Source of the DNA: Fervidifonticultor_A octavus_A
GTDB taxonomy: Bacteria; Sysuimicrobiota; Sysuimicrobiia; Sysuimicrobiales; Humicultoraceae
Assembly (NCBI GenBank): GCA_031459655.1
Contig: JAVKID010000010.1
Location: 1-44,006, forward strand
Direction: 5' to 3'
DNA: 44,006 bases
The notes below the pieces were generated by a model. It was given only the letters and a program-made list of their open reading frames with translations, was not told the DNA's origin and did not search any database. A program made the position numbers and the translations under genes. Of the stretch, positions 8,174-17,578 are shown in pieces; positions within the stretch are counted from its first letter, which is position 1; every line of letters starts with the position of its first letter.

Positions 8174-9343
8174 GGCATTCGGTATGGCTCAGCCGACATC
8201 CGCCGGGGCAGGCCGCTCCCCGATCTATCTCGACTACGCAGCCACCACGCCGGTGGATCCGCGCGTGCGGGATGCCATGCAGCCGTATTTCACCGAGCGG
8301 TTCGGCAACGCCGGCAGCGTCCACCAGTTCGGTCAGGCCGCCCGTGCAGCCGTGGACGAGGCGCGGGCCGAGGTGGCGCGCCTGATCGGGGCCGAGCCGC
8401 GGGAGATCGTCTTCACCTCCGGCGCCACCGAAGCCAACAACATGGCGATCTTCGGGGCCGTCTTCACCCGCGGCCTCCCCGACCGGCACATCATCACCGC
8501 GGCGACGGAGCACCACGCCGTGCTGGAACCGTGCCGGTGGCTGGAGACGCGCGGCGTGGCCGTCACCGTGCTCCCGGTGGACCGATGGGGCCGCGTGGAC
8601 CCCGACGCGGTGCGGCGGGCGATCCGGCCGGAGACCGTGCTGATCTCGATCATGCACGGCAACAACGAGATCGGCACGCTGGGCCCCGTCGCCGAGGTCG
8701 CGGCCATCGCCCGCGAGCATGGGATCCTGTTCCACACCGATGCCACGCAGAGCGCCGGGATCGTCCCGATCGACGTCAGGGCGCTGGGCGCCGACCTGCT
8801 CTCACTGTCGGCGCACAAGCGCTACGGGCCCAAGGGGATCGGCGCACTCTACATCCGCACCGGCGTGGCCATCGAACCCTNNNNNNNNNNGGCGGGACCG
8901 AGAACGTGCCGGCCATCGTGGGCTTCGGGGCGGCTGCGCGCCTGGCGCGCGAGGGCATGGCCGAGGAGGCCGCCCGGGTAGCCTCGCTGCGCGACCGCCT
9001 GGCCGCCGGGCTGGCGGCGCTGGAGGGCGCGCACCTCAACGGCCACCCCCGCGAACGTCTGCCGGGGATCGTGAATGTCTCCTTCGAAGACGCCGACAGC
9101 GAGTCGCTGTTGCTGGCCCTCGACCTGGAGGGGATCGCCGCCTCCAGCGGGTCGGCCTGCACGTCCGGGAGCCTGGAGCCCTCCCACGTGATTGCGGCGC
9201 TCGGCCTCCCGGAGCGGATCGCCGCCGGGACGGTGCGCTTCTCGCTGGGCCGCTGGACCACGGCCGAGGAGATCGACCGCACGCTGGCAGTGCTGCCGGG
9301 CATCCTGGCGTCGGTTCGCCGGGCGGCGGTGCGGAAGGTGTGA
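8172..9343 (+). CDS. iscS: Cysteine desulfurase (IscS/NifS family), interrupted by an assembly gap
   Basis: PLP enzyme that removes sulfur from cysteine to give alanine and an enzyme persulfide, feeding Fe-S clusters and sulfur carriers. Visible: IYLDYAATTPVDPRV at the N-terminus, TSGATEANNMAI, ATEHHAVLEPC, HTDATQSAG, the PLP lysine in LSAHKRYGPKGIGALYI, and the catalytic-cysteine loop SSGSACTSGSLEPSHV. Ten N at 8881-8890 replace the usual RxxxGGGQExG-type segment between AIEP and GGTENVP. The correct frame shifts by one across the Ns, so the gap length is arbitrary and the frame break is an artefact. Start is ATG 8172, or 8184 if the TATAAT at 8168 is the -10 box. It lies 35 bases before nuoA, fitting Fe-S supply for complex I, and could also load the sulfur carrier at 30487. 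Confidence 0.9.
8881..8890. other. Assembly gap (10 N)
   Basis: Ten unknown bases inside iscS. The coding frame before and after differs by one, and about 10-15 family residues are missing, so the true gap is probably 30-45 bases. Confidence 0.95.
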
Positions 9344-9378
9344 AGGCGCCTCCGGTTGAACCTTCCTGTTGACTCGCC

Positions 9379-9722
9379 GTGGTCGACTATCTCCCGGTCC
9401 TCATTCACTTCGTGCTGGTCGTCGGGCTCACGGTCACCCTGCTGGGTGCCCATGCGCTGCTGGGTGGGAGCCGGCCGCTGCCGCCGAAGCAGGAACCCTA
9501 CGAGTCCGGCGTGTGGTCCGTGGGGTCGGCGCGCGAGCGCGTGCCGATCCGCTACTACCTCATTGCCATGCTCTTCATTCTCTTCGATCTCGAGGTCGTC
9601 TTCCTGTTCCCCTGGGCGGTCGTGTTCCGGCAGCTGGGCGCCTATGGCCTGGGCGCCATGCTGGTCTTCCTGGGCGTGCTCGGCGTCGGCCTGATCTACG
9701 CCTGGAAGCGGGGAGTGCTGGA

Positions 9723-9732
<10 letters not shown>
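9379..9732 (+). CDS. nuoA: NADH-quinone oxidoreductase subunit A
   Basis: Small membrane subunit of complex I (117 residues, three transmembrane helices), at the junction between the hydrophilic and membrane arms. The diagnostic segment KQEPYESGVWSVGSARERVP contains the conserved E-SG loop with Gly in place of the usual Cys-like position, followed by RYYLIAMLFILFDLEVVFLF with the conserved acidic residues of the third helix. GTG start at 9379. It is the first of fourteen nuo genes in the classical A-to-N order. The end overlaps nuoB by 10 bases, indicating translational coupling. Confidence 0.95.
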
Positions 9733-10215
<483 letters not shown>

Positions 10216-10232
<17 letters not shown>

Positions 10233-10743
10233 CCGGGCCTCCCTGGTCGCCCGCCGCCTGGGCGAGGCGGACGTGATGATCGAGGAGTTCCGCGGTGAGG
10301 TCACGGCGGTGGTGCCCGCGGAGCGCATCCTGGAGGCGCTGCGCGTGTTGCGCGACGCGCCTGAGGGGACGCCGGTGCTCACCGACCTGACCGCCCTCGA
10401 CCGCTATCCGGCCGAGCCGCGCTTCGAGGTCGTCTACCTCCTCACCTGGTATGCGCCGCCGGCCCGCCTCCGGGTGAAGGCCCGGCTTTCAGGCGGCGCG
10501 CCCACGATCGCCAGCGCCACCTCCCTCTGGCCGGCGGCCAACTGGTTGGAGCGCGAAGTGTACGACATGTTCGGCATCCGGTTCGAGGGACACCCGAACC
10601 TGACGCGGATCCTGATGCCCGACGACTGGGAAGGGCATCCGCTCCGCAAAGACTTCCCGTTGACGGAAGAACCGGTGCAGTTCATCGGCCACGTGCCGAA
10701 GACGCCCAGCACGATCATTCCCAAGGCGCCGCCGCGTGGGTAG
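10216..10743 (+). CDS. nuoC: NADH-quinone oxidoreductase subunit C
   Basis: Hydrophilic subunit of the complex I quinone module (30-kDa family). The family signature is clear: WLEREVYDMFGIRFEGHPNL followed by RILMPDDWEGHPLRKDFPL. 175 residues; here C is separate from D, not fused as in enterobacteria. GTG start at 10216 within nuoB; the stop overlaps nuoD by 8 bases. Confidence 0.95.
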
Positions 10744-11911
10744 CCGGACCGAGACCCTGACCCTCAACATGGGCCCGCAGCACCCTTCCACCCACGGGGT
10801 GCTGCGGTTGATCCTCGAACTGGAGGGCGAGGTCATCCTGGGCGCCACGCCGGTGATCGGCTACCTGCACACCGGGTTCGAGAAGGAAATGGAGCACCGG
10901 ACCTACCACCAGAACATCGTCTTCCCGGCGCGGATCGAGTACCTGGCGACCTTCATCGAGGAGACCGCCTACGTGCTGGCGGTGGAGAAACTCCTGGGCA
11001 TCGCCCCGCCGCCGCGGGCCCAGGCCGCCCGGGTCATCCTCTCGGAGCTCTCCCGCATCGCCAGCCACCTGGTGTGGCTGGGCACCAGCGCCATCGATCT
11101 CCAGGTCACCAGCGTCTTCATCTACTGCATGCAGGACCGCGAGGAGATCCTCGACATCCTGGAGATGGTGTCCGGCCAGCGCATGATGCACGGCTTCCTG
11201 CGGATCGGCGGCATGCAGTGGGACCTGCCCGAGGGATTCGAGGCGCGCGTGCGCCGGCTGATGGACCGCCTGCCTTCCCGGATCGACGAGTACGATCGGT
11301 TGCTGACCGACAACCTCATCTGGCGGAAGCGCACGGAGGGGATTGCGGTCCTGTCCCCTGATGACGCCCTGCGCTACGGCTGCACCGGTCCGATCCTGCG
11401 GGGGTCGGGCGTCCCCTACGACGTCCGCAAGGCCTTTCCGTACAGCGGGTACGAGCAGTACGAGTTCGACGTGCCGCTGGGGAAGCACGGGGACGCCTTC
11501 GACCGGTACCTGATCCGGCTCGAGGAGATGCGCCAGAGCCGGCGCATCATCCTCCAGGCGCTCGACCGTCTGCCCGACGGTCCCTGGATCACGGACGACC
11601 GCAAGGTGGCGCTGCCGCCTCGAGCCGAGCTGGTGCGCAGCATGGAGGCGGTCATCCACCAGTTCAAGCTGGTGAGCGAAGGCCTCCACCCTCCGGTTGG
11701 CGAGGTCTATGCGGCCGTGGAGTCCCCCCGGGGCGAGAAAGGCTACTACATCGTCAGCGACGGGAGCAACCGGCCTGCGCGGGTCCGCGTCCGCGCCCCG
11801 TCGTTCAACAACCTGCAGGCGCTGCCGGTGATGCTCTACCACGGCTACGTGGCCGACTGCGTGGTGGCCATCGCCAGCATCGACATCGTTCTGGGAGACG
11901 TGGACCGCTGA
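10736..11911 (+). CDS. nuoD: NADH-quinone oxidoreductase subunit D
   Basis: The 49-kDa subunit of complex I, forming the quinone-binding cavity with NuoB. It has GPQHPSTHGVLRLILELEGE, the quinone-site His in STHG, then GYLHTGFEKEMEHRTYHQ, and the C-terminal PSFNNLQALPVML and DIVLGDVDR. 391 residues. GTG start at 10736 overlapping nuoC; the TGA stop shares its last base with the nuoE ATG (TGATG). Confidence 0.95.
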   Translation: MGSRTETLTLNMGPQHPSTHGVLRLILELEGEVILGATPVIGYLHTGFEKEMEHRTYHQNIVFPARIEYLATFIEETAYVLAVEKLLGIAPPPRAQAARVILSELSRIASHLVWLGTSAIDLQVTSVFIYCMQDREEILDILEMVSGQRMMHGFLRIGGMQWDLPEGFEARVRRLMDRLPSRIDEYDRLLTDNLIWRKRTEGIAVLSPDDALRYGCTGPILRGSGVPYDVRKAFPYSGYEQYEFDVPLGKHGDAFDRYLIRLEEMRQSRRIILQALDRLPDGPWITDDRKVALPPRAELVRSMEAVIHQFKLVSEGLHPPVGEVYAAVESPRGEKGYYIVSDGSNRPARVRVRAPSFNNLQALPVMLYHGYVADCVVAIASIDIVLGDVDR

Positions 11912-12396
11912 TGGCCGTCCCCCGCGTCCATGCCCTCAGCGAGGCCGCGCGGGCGGAGATCCGCCGGCTGGCGGCGCGCTACGAGCACCGGCAGTCGGCG
12001 CTGCTGCCGGCGCTGTTCGTGGCGCAGGAGGAGGTGGGGTACCTGCCGCCGGCGGCCCTCGCGGCGGTGGCGGAGACGCTGGACCTCCCGCTCTCGGAGG
12101 TGACGTCGGTGGCGTCGTTCTACCACCTGTTCCACCTGGAGCCGATCGGGCGGCACCTGGTGCAGGTCTGCACCAACCTCTCGTGCCTCCTGAACGGGTG
12201 CCGTCAGGTGGTGCGGCGGCTGGAGGAGCATCTGGGGGTGGCGGCGGGCCAGACCACGGCGGATGGCCGGTTCACCTGGCGGGTGGTGGAGTGCCTGGCG
12301 GCGTGCGAGGAGGCGCCGGTGCTGCTCGTGGACGAGGACCGGTGGCCACGGGTCGCCCCCGACGACGTCGAGGGGATCCTGGCGCGCTATCCGTGA
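11911..12396 (+). CDS. nuoE: NADH-quinone oxidoreductase subunit E
   Basis: The 24-kDa thioredoxin-fold subunit of the NADH module with [2Fe-2S] cluster N1a. Ligands: CTNLSC, then CLAACEEAP. The N-terminal helical part LLPALFVAQEEVGYLPPAAL and VTSVASFYHLFHLEPIGRH are typical. 161 residues. It overlaps nuoD by one base; nuoF begins 11 bases after its stop. Confidence 0.95.
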   Translation: MAVPRVHALSEAARAEIRRLAARYEHRQSALLPALFVAQEEVGYLPPAALAAVAETLDLPLSEVTSVASFYHLFHLEPIGRHLVQVCTNLSCLLNGCRQVVRRLEEHLGVAAGQTTADGRFTWRVVECLAACEEAPVLLVDEDRWPRVAPDDVEGILARYP

Positions 12397-12406
12397 GGGG
12401 CTGCTG

Positions 12407-13657
12407 ATGCGGGAGTCGATCATCCTGAAGTGGGCGCGGACGCCGGGGATGGAGCACCTGGAGGAGTACCGCCGGGCAGGCGGGTACGAGGCGGCGCGCC
12501 GGGTGGCGGTGGGGGCGTGGACGCCGGACCAGGTCATCGAGCTGCTGATCGCGTCGGGGCTGCGGGGCAAGGGCGGGGCCGGCTTCCCCACCGGGCAGAA
12601 GTGGAAGTTCATCCCCCGCCAGGCGCCGACCACGTACGTGGTGGTGAACGCGGACGAAGGGGAACCGGGGACCTTCAAGGACCGGACGCTGCTGGAGGGC
12701 TGCCCGCACCTGTTGATCGAGGGGATCCTGATCGCGGCGATGACCGTGGGCGCGACGAAGGCCTACATCTACCTGCGGCGGGAGTTCCACCGGGCGCGGC
12801 GGGTGCTGGAGGCGGCGCTGGCGCAGGCCCGGGCGGCGGGGGTGGTGGGCGAGCGCGTCTTCGGGACCGGGCAGGCGGTGGAGATCGTGGTGCACACGGG
12901 GGCGGGGGCGTACATCGCCGGGGAGGAGTCGGCGCTGCTGGAGTCGCTGGAGGGCCGGCGGGCGCTGCCGCGGCTGCGGCCGCCGTTCCCGGCGCAGGCC
13001 GGGCTGTACGGGCAGCCGACGCTGGTCAACAACGTCGAGACGCTGTGCCACGTGCCGGTGATCCTCACCCTGGGGCCGGAGCGGTACCGGAGCTACGGGC
13101 CGCCGGCCCTGTTCTCCGTCAGCGGCTGTGTGGTGCGGCCGGGGGTCTACGAGGCGCCGCTGGGGGTGACGCTGCGCGCGCTGGTCTTCGACTATGCCGG
13201 GGGGCTGCGGCCGGGCCGGCGGTTTGTGGCGGCCTTTCCCGGCGGGTCCTCGTCGATGCTCCTGACCGCAGACCAGCTGGATGTCCCGATGGACTACGAC
13301 AGCCTGCGGCAGGTGGGCTCCATGCTGGGGTCGGCGGCCGTGATCGTCCTCGACGATGCCGCGGATCTCGTGGAGGTCATCGCCCGCGCCGTGGAGTTCT
13401 ACCGCGACGAGTCCTGCGGCAAGTGCACGCCCTGCCGGGAGGGCACGGTCTGGCTCAGCCAGATCTTCGAGCGCATCCTGGGGGGCCGCGGCCGGGTGGA
13501 GGACCTGCACCTCTTGGAGAGCATCGCCCAGGGCATGACCGGGACATGCTTCTGCCCGCTGGGCGAGAGCGTCCCGCCCAGCCTGGTCGCCTCGCTCCGC
13601 CACTTCCGCGGCGCCTATGAGCGGCACATCGCCCAGGCGGTGGTCCATGGCCGCTGA
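12407..13657 (+). CDS. nuoF: NADH-quinone oxidoreductase subunit F
   Basis: The 51-kDa subunit, site of NADH oxidation. It binds FMN and NADH through LRGKGGAGFPTGQKWKF and NADEGEPGTFKDR, with the glycine-rich GAYIAGEESALLESLEG loop (Ala where Cys is usual in many homologues). Cluster N3 ligands are in DESCGKCTPCREG plus the distal Cys in TGTCFCPLG. 416 residues. ATG 12407 follows a GAGGGG stretch. The last codons overlap nuoG by 11 bases. Confidence 0.95.
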   Translation: MRESIILKWARTPGMEHLEEYRRAGGYEAARRVAVGAWTPDQVIELLIASGLRGKGGAGFPTGQKWKFIPRQAPTTYVVVNADEGEPGTFKDRTLLEGCPHLLIEGILIAAMTVGATKAYIYLRREFHRARRVLEAALAQARAAGVVGERVFGTGQAVEIVVHTGAGAYIAGEESALLESLEGRRALPRLRPPFPAQAGLYGQPTLVNNVETLCHVPVILTLGPERYRSYGPPALFSVSGCVVRPGVYEAPLGVTLRALVFDYAGGLRPGRRFVAAFPGGSSSMLLTADQLDVPMDYDSLRQVGSMLGSAAVIVLDDAADLVEVIARAVEFYRDESCGKCTPCREGTVWLSQIFERILGGRGRVEDLHLLESIAQGMTGTCFCPLGESVPPSLVASLRHFRGAYERHIAQAVVHGR

Positions 13658-16046
13658 GCCCGGAGCCCGGACGGTCACGCTGACCATCGACGGCCGGCGG
13701 GTGACCGTGCCGGAGGGCACGACCGTCTACCAGGCCGCCCGGGCCGTCGGCGTCGAGATTCCCATCTTCTGCTACCACGACCGCATGCCGCCGCTGGGCG
13801 CCTGCCGCATGTGCCTGGTCAAGGTGGAGAAGATGCCGAAGCTGCAGGCCTCCTGCACCCTGCCGGCCGCCGACGGCATGGTCGTCGACACGCACGGCCC
13901 CGAGGTCCGGGCCGGACAGGAGGCCATCCTCGAGTTCCTGCTGATCAACCACCCCCTGGACTGCCCGATCTGCGACAAGGGCGGCGAGTGCCCGCTGCAG
14001 GACCAGACCTTTCGGTGGGGTCCCGGCCGCAGCCGGTTCACCGAGCCGAAGCGCGACTTCGCCAAGCCCGTCTCGCTGGGTCCGGTGCTGGCCCTCGACC
14101 GCGAGCGGTGCATCCTCTGCTGGCGCTGCGTGCGCTTCGGCGAGATCATCGCGGGCGACGATGCCCTCAAGGGCTTTCAGCGGGGATTTGCCAGCGAGAT
14201 CAACACCGCGTTCACGCAGCCGGTGGCATCCAAGTTCATCGGCAACACCATCGCGATCTGCCCGGTGGGGGCGCTCACCAGCCGGCCCTACCGGTTCCGC
14301 GCCCGGCCATGGGACAACCGGCCGGTGCCGTCCACCTGTACCCACTGCGGCCTGGGCTGCGCGGTCTGGCTGGACGTGCGGGACAACCAGATCCTCCGCA
14401 CACGCGCGCGGGAGGAACCGGCGGTCAACGACATCTGGCTGTGCGACCGCGGCTTCTTCGGGCACGACTACGTGAGCGCGAAGGATCGCCTGACCACGCC
14501 CCTGGTGCGGCGCCACGGCCGGCTCGAAGAGACGTCCTGGGGTGAGGCCCTGGACCTGGTGGCCGCCCACCTGCGCGCCTCGATGGCGCGAGGGCCCGGG
14601 CGGGTGGCGTTCCTGGGGGGCGCGCGCCTGTCCAACGAGGAGGCGTGGGTGGCCTCGCGGTTCTTCCGCCAGGTGGTGGGCACGCCGCACCTGGACCACC
14701 GGGTGGACGCCTCGCCGGTCGGCGCCAGCCTGCGCGTCCCGTGGGGCCTGCGCGCGCCCATCGAGGAGATCGGCCGCGCCGACGTGCTGGTGCTCATCGG
14801 CTGCGACGTCACCGAAGAGTACCCGGTGCTGTGGCTGCGGATGAAGCAGGCGGTCGACCGGGGCGCAACCCTCGTCGTCGTCCACGCCAAGCGCCTGGAG
14901 ATCCACCGGTTCGTCCGGCACGAGCACCTGGTCCGCCATGACCGGCTGGCCGCCACAGTGGAGGACTTGGCCCGGGGTGCGGAGGCCGCCGACCCGGCGG
15001 TGGTCCGCACGGCCGCGTCGATCGCGGCAGGGGCCCGGGTCCACATCCTGGTCGGGCGGGGAGCCCTCGATGCCCCGGGCGGCCCGGCCCTGCTGCGGGC
15101 GGCGGCGCGCCTGGCAGCGCGGGCGAAGGGCACGCTCCACATCGCCCGCGGCAAGGGGAATGAGATCGGCGCCCAGCGCTTTGGCCTGATCCCATCGGAT
15201 GGCGGCTGGAACGCGCCCGAGATCCTGGAGGCGGCGGCCGGCGGGAGGCTTGACGTGCTCTACGTGGCCGGCGGCGATCCGGCGACGGCGGTCACCGATC
15301 GCGCCGCCTGGGAGGCCGCCCGGCGCGGTGTGGGCTTCCTGGTGGTGCACGAGGCGTTCCTCTCGTCGACGGCCCGGTCGGCCGATGTGGTGCTGCCGGC
15401 GCTGGTGCTGCCCGAGAAGCCCGGTACCGTGACCAACCTGGAGGGCCGCACCCTCCCGCTGGCCGCGGCGGTGGTGGGCCCGGGCCAGGCACGGTCCGAC
15501 GATGCGATCTTCGCCTCCCTGGCCGCGGCCCTGGGCGTGACGTTCTCGTACGGCACCAGCGAAGAGCTCCTGGAGGAGATGCGCGCAGCCGTCCCCGACT
15601 TCTGCCCGGGGGCCGTCTCGCCGATTCCGCCGGTCAGCGTCCCGGCTGGCGCCGCCCGGCGGCCCGAGGCGCTCCCTGATGAGGATCCGGGGCGGGCGGA
15701 GGCGTCCGGCCTGTGGCTGGCGCTCACCGAGCAGCTCTTCTCGCAGGGGGTCATGACAGGACGGTGCCGGGGCATCACGGACCTGGCTGGCGCCCCGCAC
15801 TGCCTGATCCATCCCTCCGATGCCGCACGGCTCGGCGTCCGGGATCGGTCGTTGGTCGAACTGGCGACCGCGCACGGCGCCGTCGTGCTGCAGGCGCGCA
15901 CCAGCGACGTCACGGTGCCCGGGCAGGTCCTGGTGCCCCGCGGCTACGACGCCGTCCCGGTGCACGCGCTGGTCCGCTGGCCCCACCCCGCCGCCGCGGT
16001 CTCGGTGCGGCCGATCCTGCCCGCGGCGGCCGGAGGGGCCCCGTGA
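13647..16046 (+). CDS. nuoG: NADH-quinone oxidoreductase subunit G
   Basis: Large Fe-S subunit of complex I, 799 residues. The N-terminal ferredoxin domain carries the [2Fe-2S] site in IPIFCYHDRMPPLGACRMC. The N5 cluster is in INHPLDCPICDKGGECPLQD (His plus three Cys) and the N4 cluster in RCILCWRC with Cys in ICPVGAL. A further four-cysteine set, CTHCGLGC with WLCDRG, matches the optional N7 cluster of the molybdopterin-oxidoreductase-like domain. The C-terminal half keeps that fold (VLIGCDVTEEYP, VLPALVLPEKPGT, and a C-terminal molydopterin-binding-like domain with LVPRGYDAVPVHALV). Its TGA stop sits in the first copy of a 35-bp tandem repeat running into nuoH. Confidence 0.94.
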   Translation: MAAEPGARTVTLTIDGRRVTVPEGTTVYQAARAVGVEIPIFCYHDRMPPLGACRMCLVKVEKMPKLQASCTLPAADGMVVDTHGPEVRAGQEAILEFLLINHPLDCPICDKGGECPLQDQTFRWGPGRSRFTEPKRDFAKPVSLGPVLALDRERCILCWRCVRFGEIIAGDDALKGFQRGFASEINTAFTQPVASKFIGNTIAICPVGALTSRPYRFRARPWDNRPVPSTCTHCGLGCAVWLDVRDNQILRTRAREEPAVNDIWLCDRGFFGHDYVSAKDRLTTPLVRRHGRLEETSWGEALDLVAAHLRASMARGPGRVAFLGGARLSNEEAWVASRFFRQVVGTPHLDHRVDASPVGASLRVPWGLRAPIEEIGRADVLVLIGCDVTEEYPVLWLRMKQAVDRGATLVVVHAKRLEIHRFVRHEHLVRHDRLAATVEDLARGAEAADPAVVRTAASIAAGARVHILVGRGALDAPGGPALLRAAARLAARAKGTLHIARGKGNEIGAQRFGLIPSDGGWNAPEILEAAAGGRLDVLYVAGGDPATAVTDRAAWEAARRGVGFLVVHEAFLSSTARSADVVLPALVLPEKPGTVTNLEGRTLPLAAAVVGPGQARSDDAIFASLAAALGVTFSYGTSEELLEEMRAAVPDFCPGAVSPIPPVSVPAGAARRPEALPDEDPGRAEASGLWLALTEQLFSQGVMTGRCRGITDLAGAPHCLIHPSDAARLGVRDRSLVELATAHGAVVLQARTSDVTVPGQVLVPRGYDAVPVHALVRWPHPAAAVSVRPILPAAAGGAP

Positions 16047-16116
16047 TCCCCGCGGTCCGGTGCATCAGGTGGGCCCCGTGATCCCCGCGGTCCGGTGCAT
16101 CAGGGGGGCCCCGTGA
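16036..16116 (+). repeat. 35-bp tandem repeat carrying GTGA stop/start overlaps at the nuoG-nuoH junction
   Basis: Two full 35-bp copies (16036-16070, 16071-16105) differing only at the last base, plus the first 11 bases of a third (16106-16116). Each contains GGGCCCCGTGA. The TGA of copy 1 ends nuoG. GTG in copy 1 (16043) opens a 12-codon mini-ORF (VIPAVRCIRWAP) ending in the TGA of copy 2 (16079-16081); GTG at 16078 opens a near-identical mini-ORF (VIPAVRCIRGAP) ending at 16114-16116, overlapping the nuoH GTG at 16113. Because 35 is not a multiple of three, each copy restarts the same overlap. Confidence 0.9.
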
Positions 16117-17099
16117 GCGCCGTGCTGGTCGAGGCCGCGGTCAAGAGCGCCGTCCTTCTGGCCCTGCTGCTGACGGCCTTCGCCTACATGACCCTGCTCG
16201 AACGCCGGCTGATCGCCCGTTTCCAACTGCGGTATGGACCGAACCGGGTCGGCCCCTTCGGCCTGCTCCAGCCGCTGGCCGACGGGATCAAACTCATCTT
16301 CAAGGAGAGCTTCATCCCCGCCCGCGCCGACGTGCTGGTGTACTGGATCGCGCCGGCCATCTCGATGATCGCGGCCCTGTTCGTCTACGCCGTGATCCCC
16401 ATTGGGCCGGAGGTCCAGATCTTCGGCCGCAGGATCTCCCTGTACCTGGCCGATGTCAACATCGGGATCCTGCTGGTGCTCGGGGCCTCGTCGATCGGCG
16501 TCTACGGCATCATCCTCGGCGGCTGGTCGGCCAACAACAAGTACGCGCTGCTGGGCAGCCTGCGCTCCTCGGCCCAGGTCATCAGCTATGAACTCGTCAT
16601 CGGGCTGGCGGTGGCCTCGGTGGTGCTCAGCGCGGGGTCGTTGAGCCTGGTGGACATCGTGAACGCGCAGCAGCGGCTCTGGTTCGTGGTCACCCAGCCG
16701 GTGGCGTTTCTCCTGTTCCTCATCGGGGGCATCGCCGAGACCAACCGCGCCCCCTTCGACCTCCCCGAGGCCGAGCAGGAGCTGATCGCCGGCTTCCACA
16801 CCGAGTACGGCGGGTTCAAGTTCGCCATGTTCTACGCCGGGGAGTACCTGGGCATTGTGACCATGAGCCTGCTGACCGCCACGCTCTTCCTGGGCGGCTG
16901 GCACGGGCCGGTCCTGCCCGGGGTGGTCTGGGTCGCGCTGAAGACGTTCGCCTTCGTCTTCCTGTTCATCTGGCTCCGCGCCACGTTCCCGCGGGTGCGC
17001 CACGACCAGTTGATGGGGCTGAGCTGGAAGGTGCTGATCGAGATCGGATTCGCCAACGTCGTGGTGACGGCGGCGGTCCTGGCACTGGTGGGGAGATAG
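16113..17099 (+). CDS. nuoH: NADH-quinone oxidoreductase subunit H
   Basis: Membrane subunit at the interface with the quinone site, about eight transmembrane helices, 328 residues from GTG 16113. It contains the conserved loop RFQLRYGPNRVGPFGLLQPL with DGIKLIFKE, and the quinone-cavity segment GGIAETNRAPFDLPEAEQEL followed by GFHTEYGG. The frame is open from GTG 16095, but the GTG in the third partial repeat unit reproduces the GTGA coupling and gives the usual N-terminus (VSAVLVEAAVKSAVLLALL). Confidence 0.94.
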   Translation: MSAVLVEAAVKSAVLLALLLTAFAYMTLLERRLIARFQLRYGPNRVGPFGLLQPLADGIKLIFKESFIPARADVLVYWIAPAISMIAALFVYAVIPIGPEVQIFGRRISLYLADVNIGILLVLGASSIGVYGIILGGWSANNKYALLGSLRSSAQVISYELVIGLAVASVVLSAGSLSLVDIVNAQQRLWFVVTQPVAFLLFLIGGIAETNRAPFDLPEAEQELIAGFHTEYGGFKFAMFYAGEYLGIVTMSLLTATLFLGGWHGPVLPGVVWVALKTFAFVFLFIWLRATFPRVRHDQLMGLSWKVLIEIGFANVVVTAAVLALVGR

Positions 17100-17101
17100 C
17101 C

Positions 17102-17575
17102 ATGGCGTCGCTGGTGAGGCAATCGCTGGCGCTGCTGCGCGGCCTGCTCATCGTCGGGCGGTATCTCTTCCGCCCGCGGGTCACCACCGCCTATCCAGAC
17201 GTCAAGACCCGGGTCGAGGCGCGGTTCAAGGGGCGCCACTGGCTGACCCGCTACGAGGACGGGATGGAGCGGTGCGTGGGGTGCGAGTTGTGCGTCATCG
17301 TCTGCCCGTCCCAGGCGATCTACGTCAAGGCGGCCGAGAACACGCCGGAACGCCAGGTGAGCAAGGGCGAGCGGTACGCCGAGGACTTCCAGATCAACAT
17401 GCTCCGGTGCATCTTCTGCGGGTTCTGCGAGGAAGCCTGTCCTACCGGGGCCATCGTGCTGGGGCGCGACTACGAGCTCTCCGGGTACACCCGCGAGTCG
17501 CTCATCTACACGAAGCCGATGTTGACCGAACCCTACCCGGGAGCGTCGGGCCGCGACCCGCGGCGGGAGGTGTAG
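17102..17575 (+). CDS. nuoI: NADH-quinone oxidoreductase subunit I
   Basis: The 23-kDa (TYKY) subunit with two [4Fe-4S] clusters, N6a and N6b, passing electrons from NuoG to N2. Both 8-Fe ferredoxin motifs are present: CVGCELCVIVCP and CIFCGFCEEACP, with TGAIVLG after the second. An amphipathic N-terminal helix anchors it (LVRQSLALLRGLLIVGRYLF). 157 residues; ATG two bases after the nuoH stop. Confidence 0.95.
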   Translation: MASLVRQSLALLRGLLIVGRYLFRPRVTTAYPDVKTRVEARFKGRHWLTRYEDGMERCVGCELCVIVCPSQAIYVKAAENTPERQVSKGERYAEDFQINMLRCIFCGFCEEACPTGAIVLGRDYELSGYTRESLIYTKPMLTEPYPGASGRDPRREV

Positions 17576-17578
17576 GCG

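Noticed and set aside
8881..8890. A true frameshift in iscS
   Set aside because: The frame change coincides exactly with ten Ns; both flanks are perfect family sequence.
13455..15986. Long minus-strand frame opposite nuoF/nuoG
   Set aside because: Same artefact; no family features, while the plus strand encodes all Fe-S motifs of NuoG.
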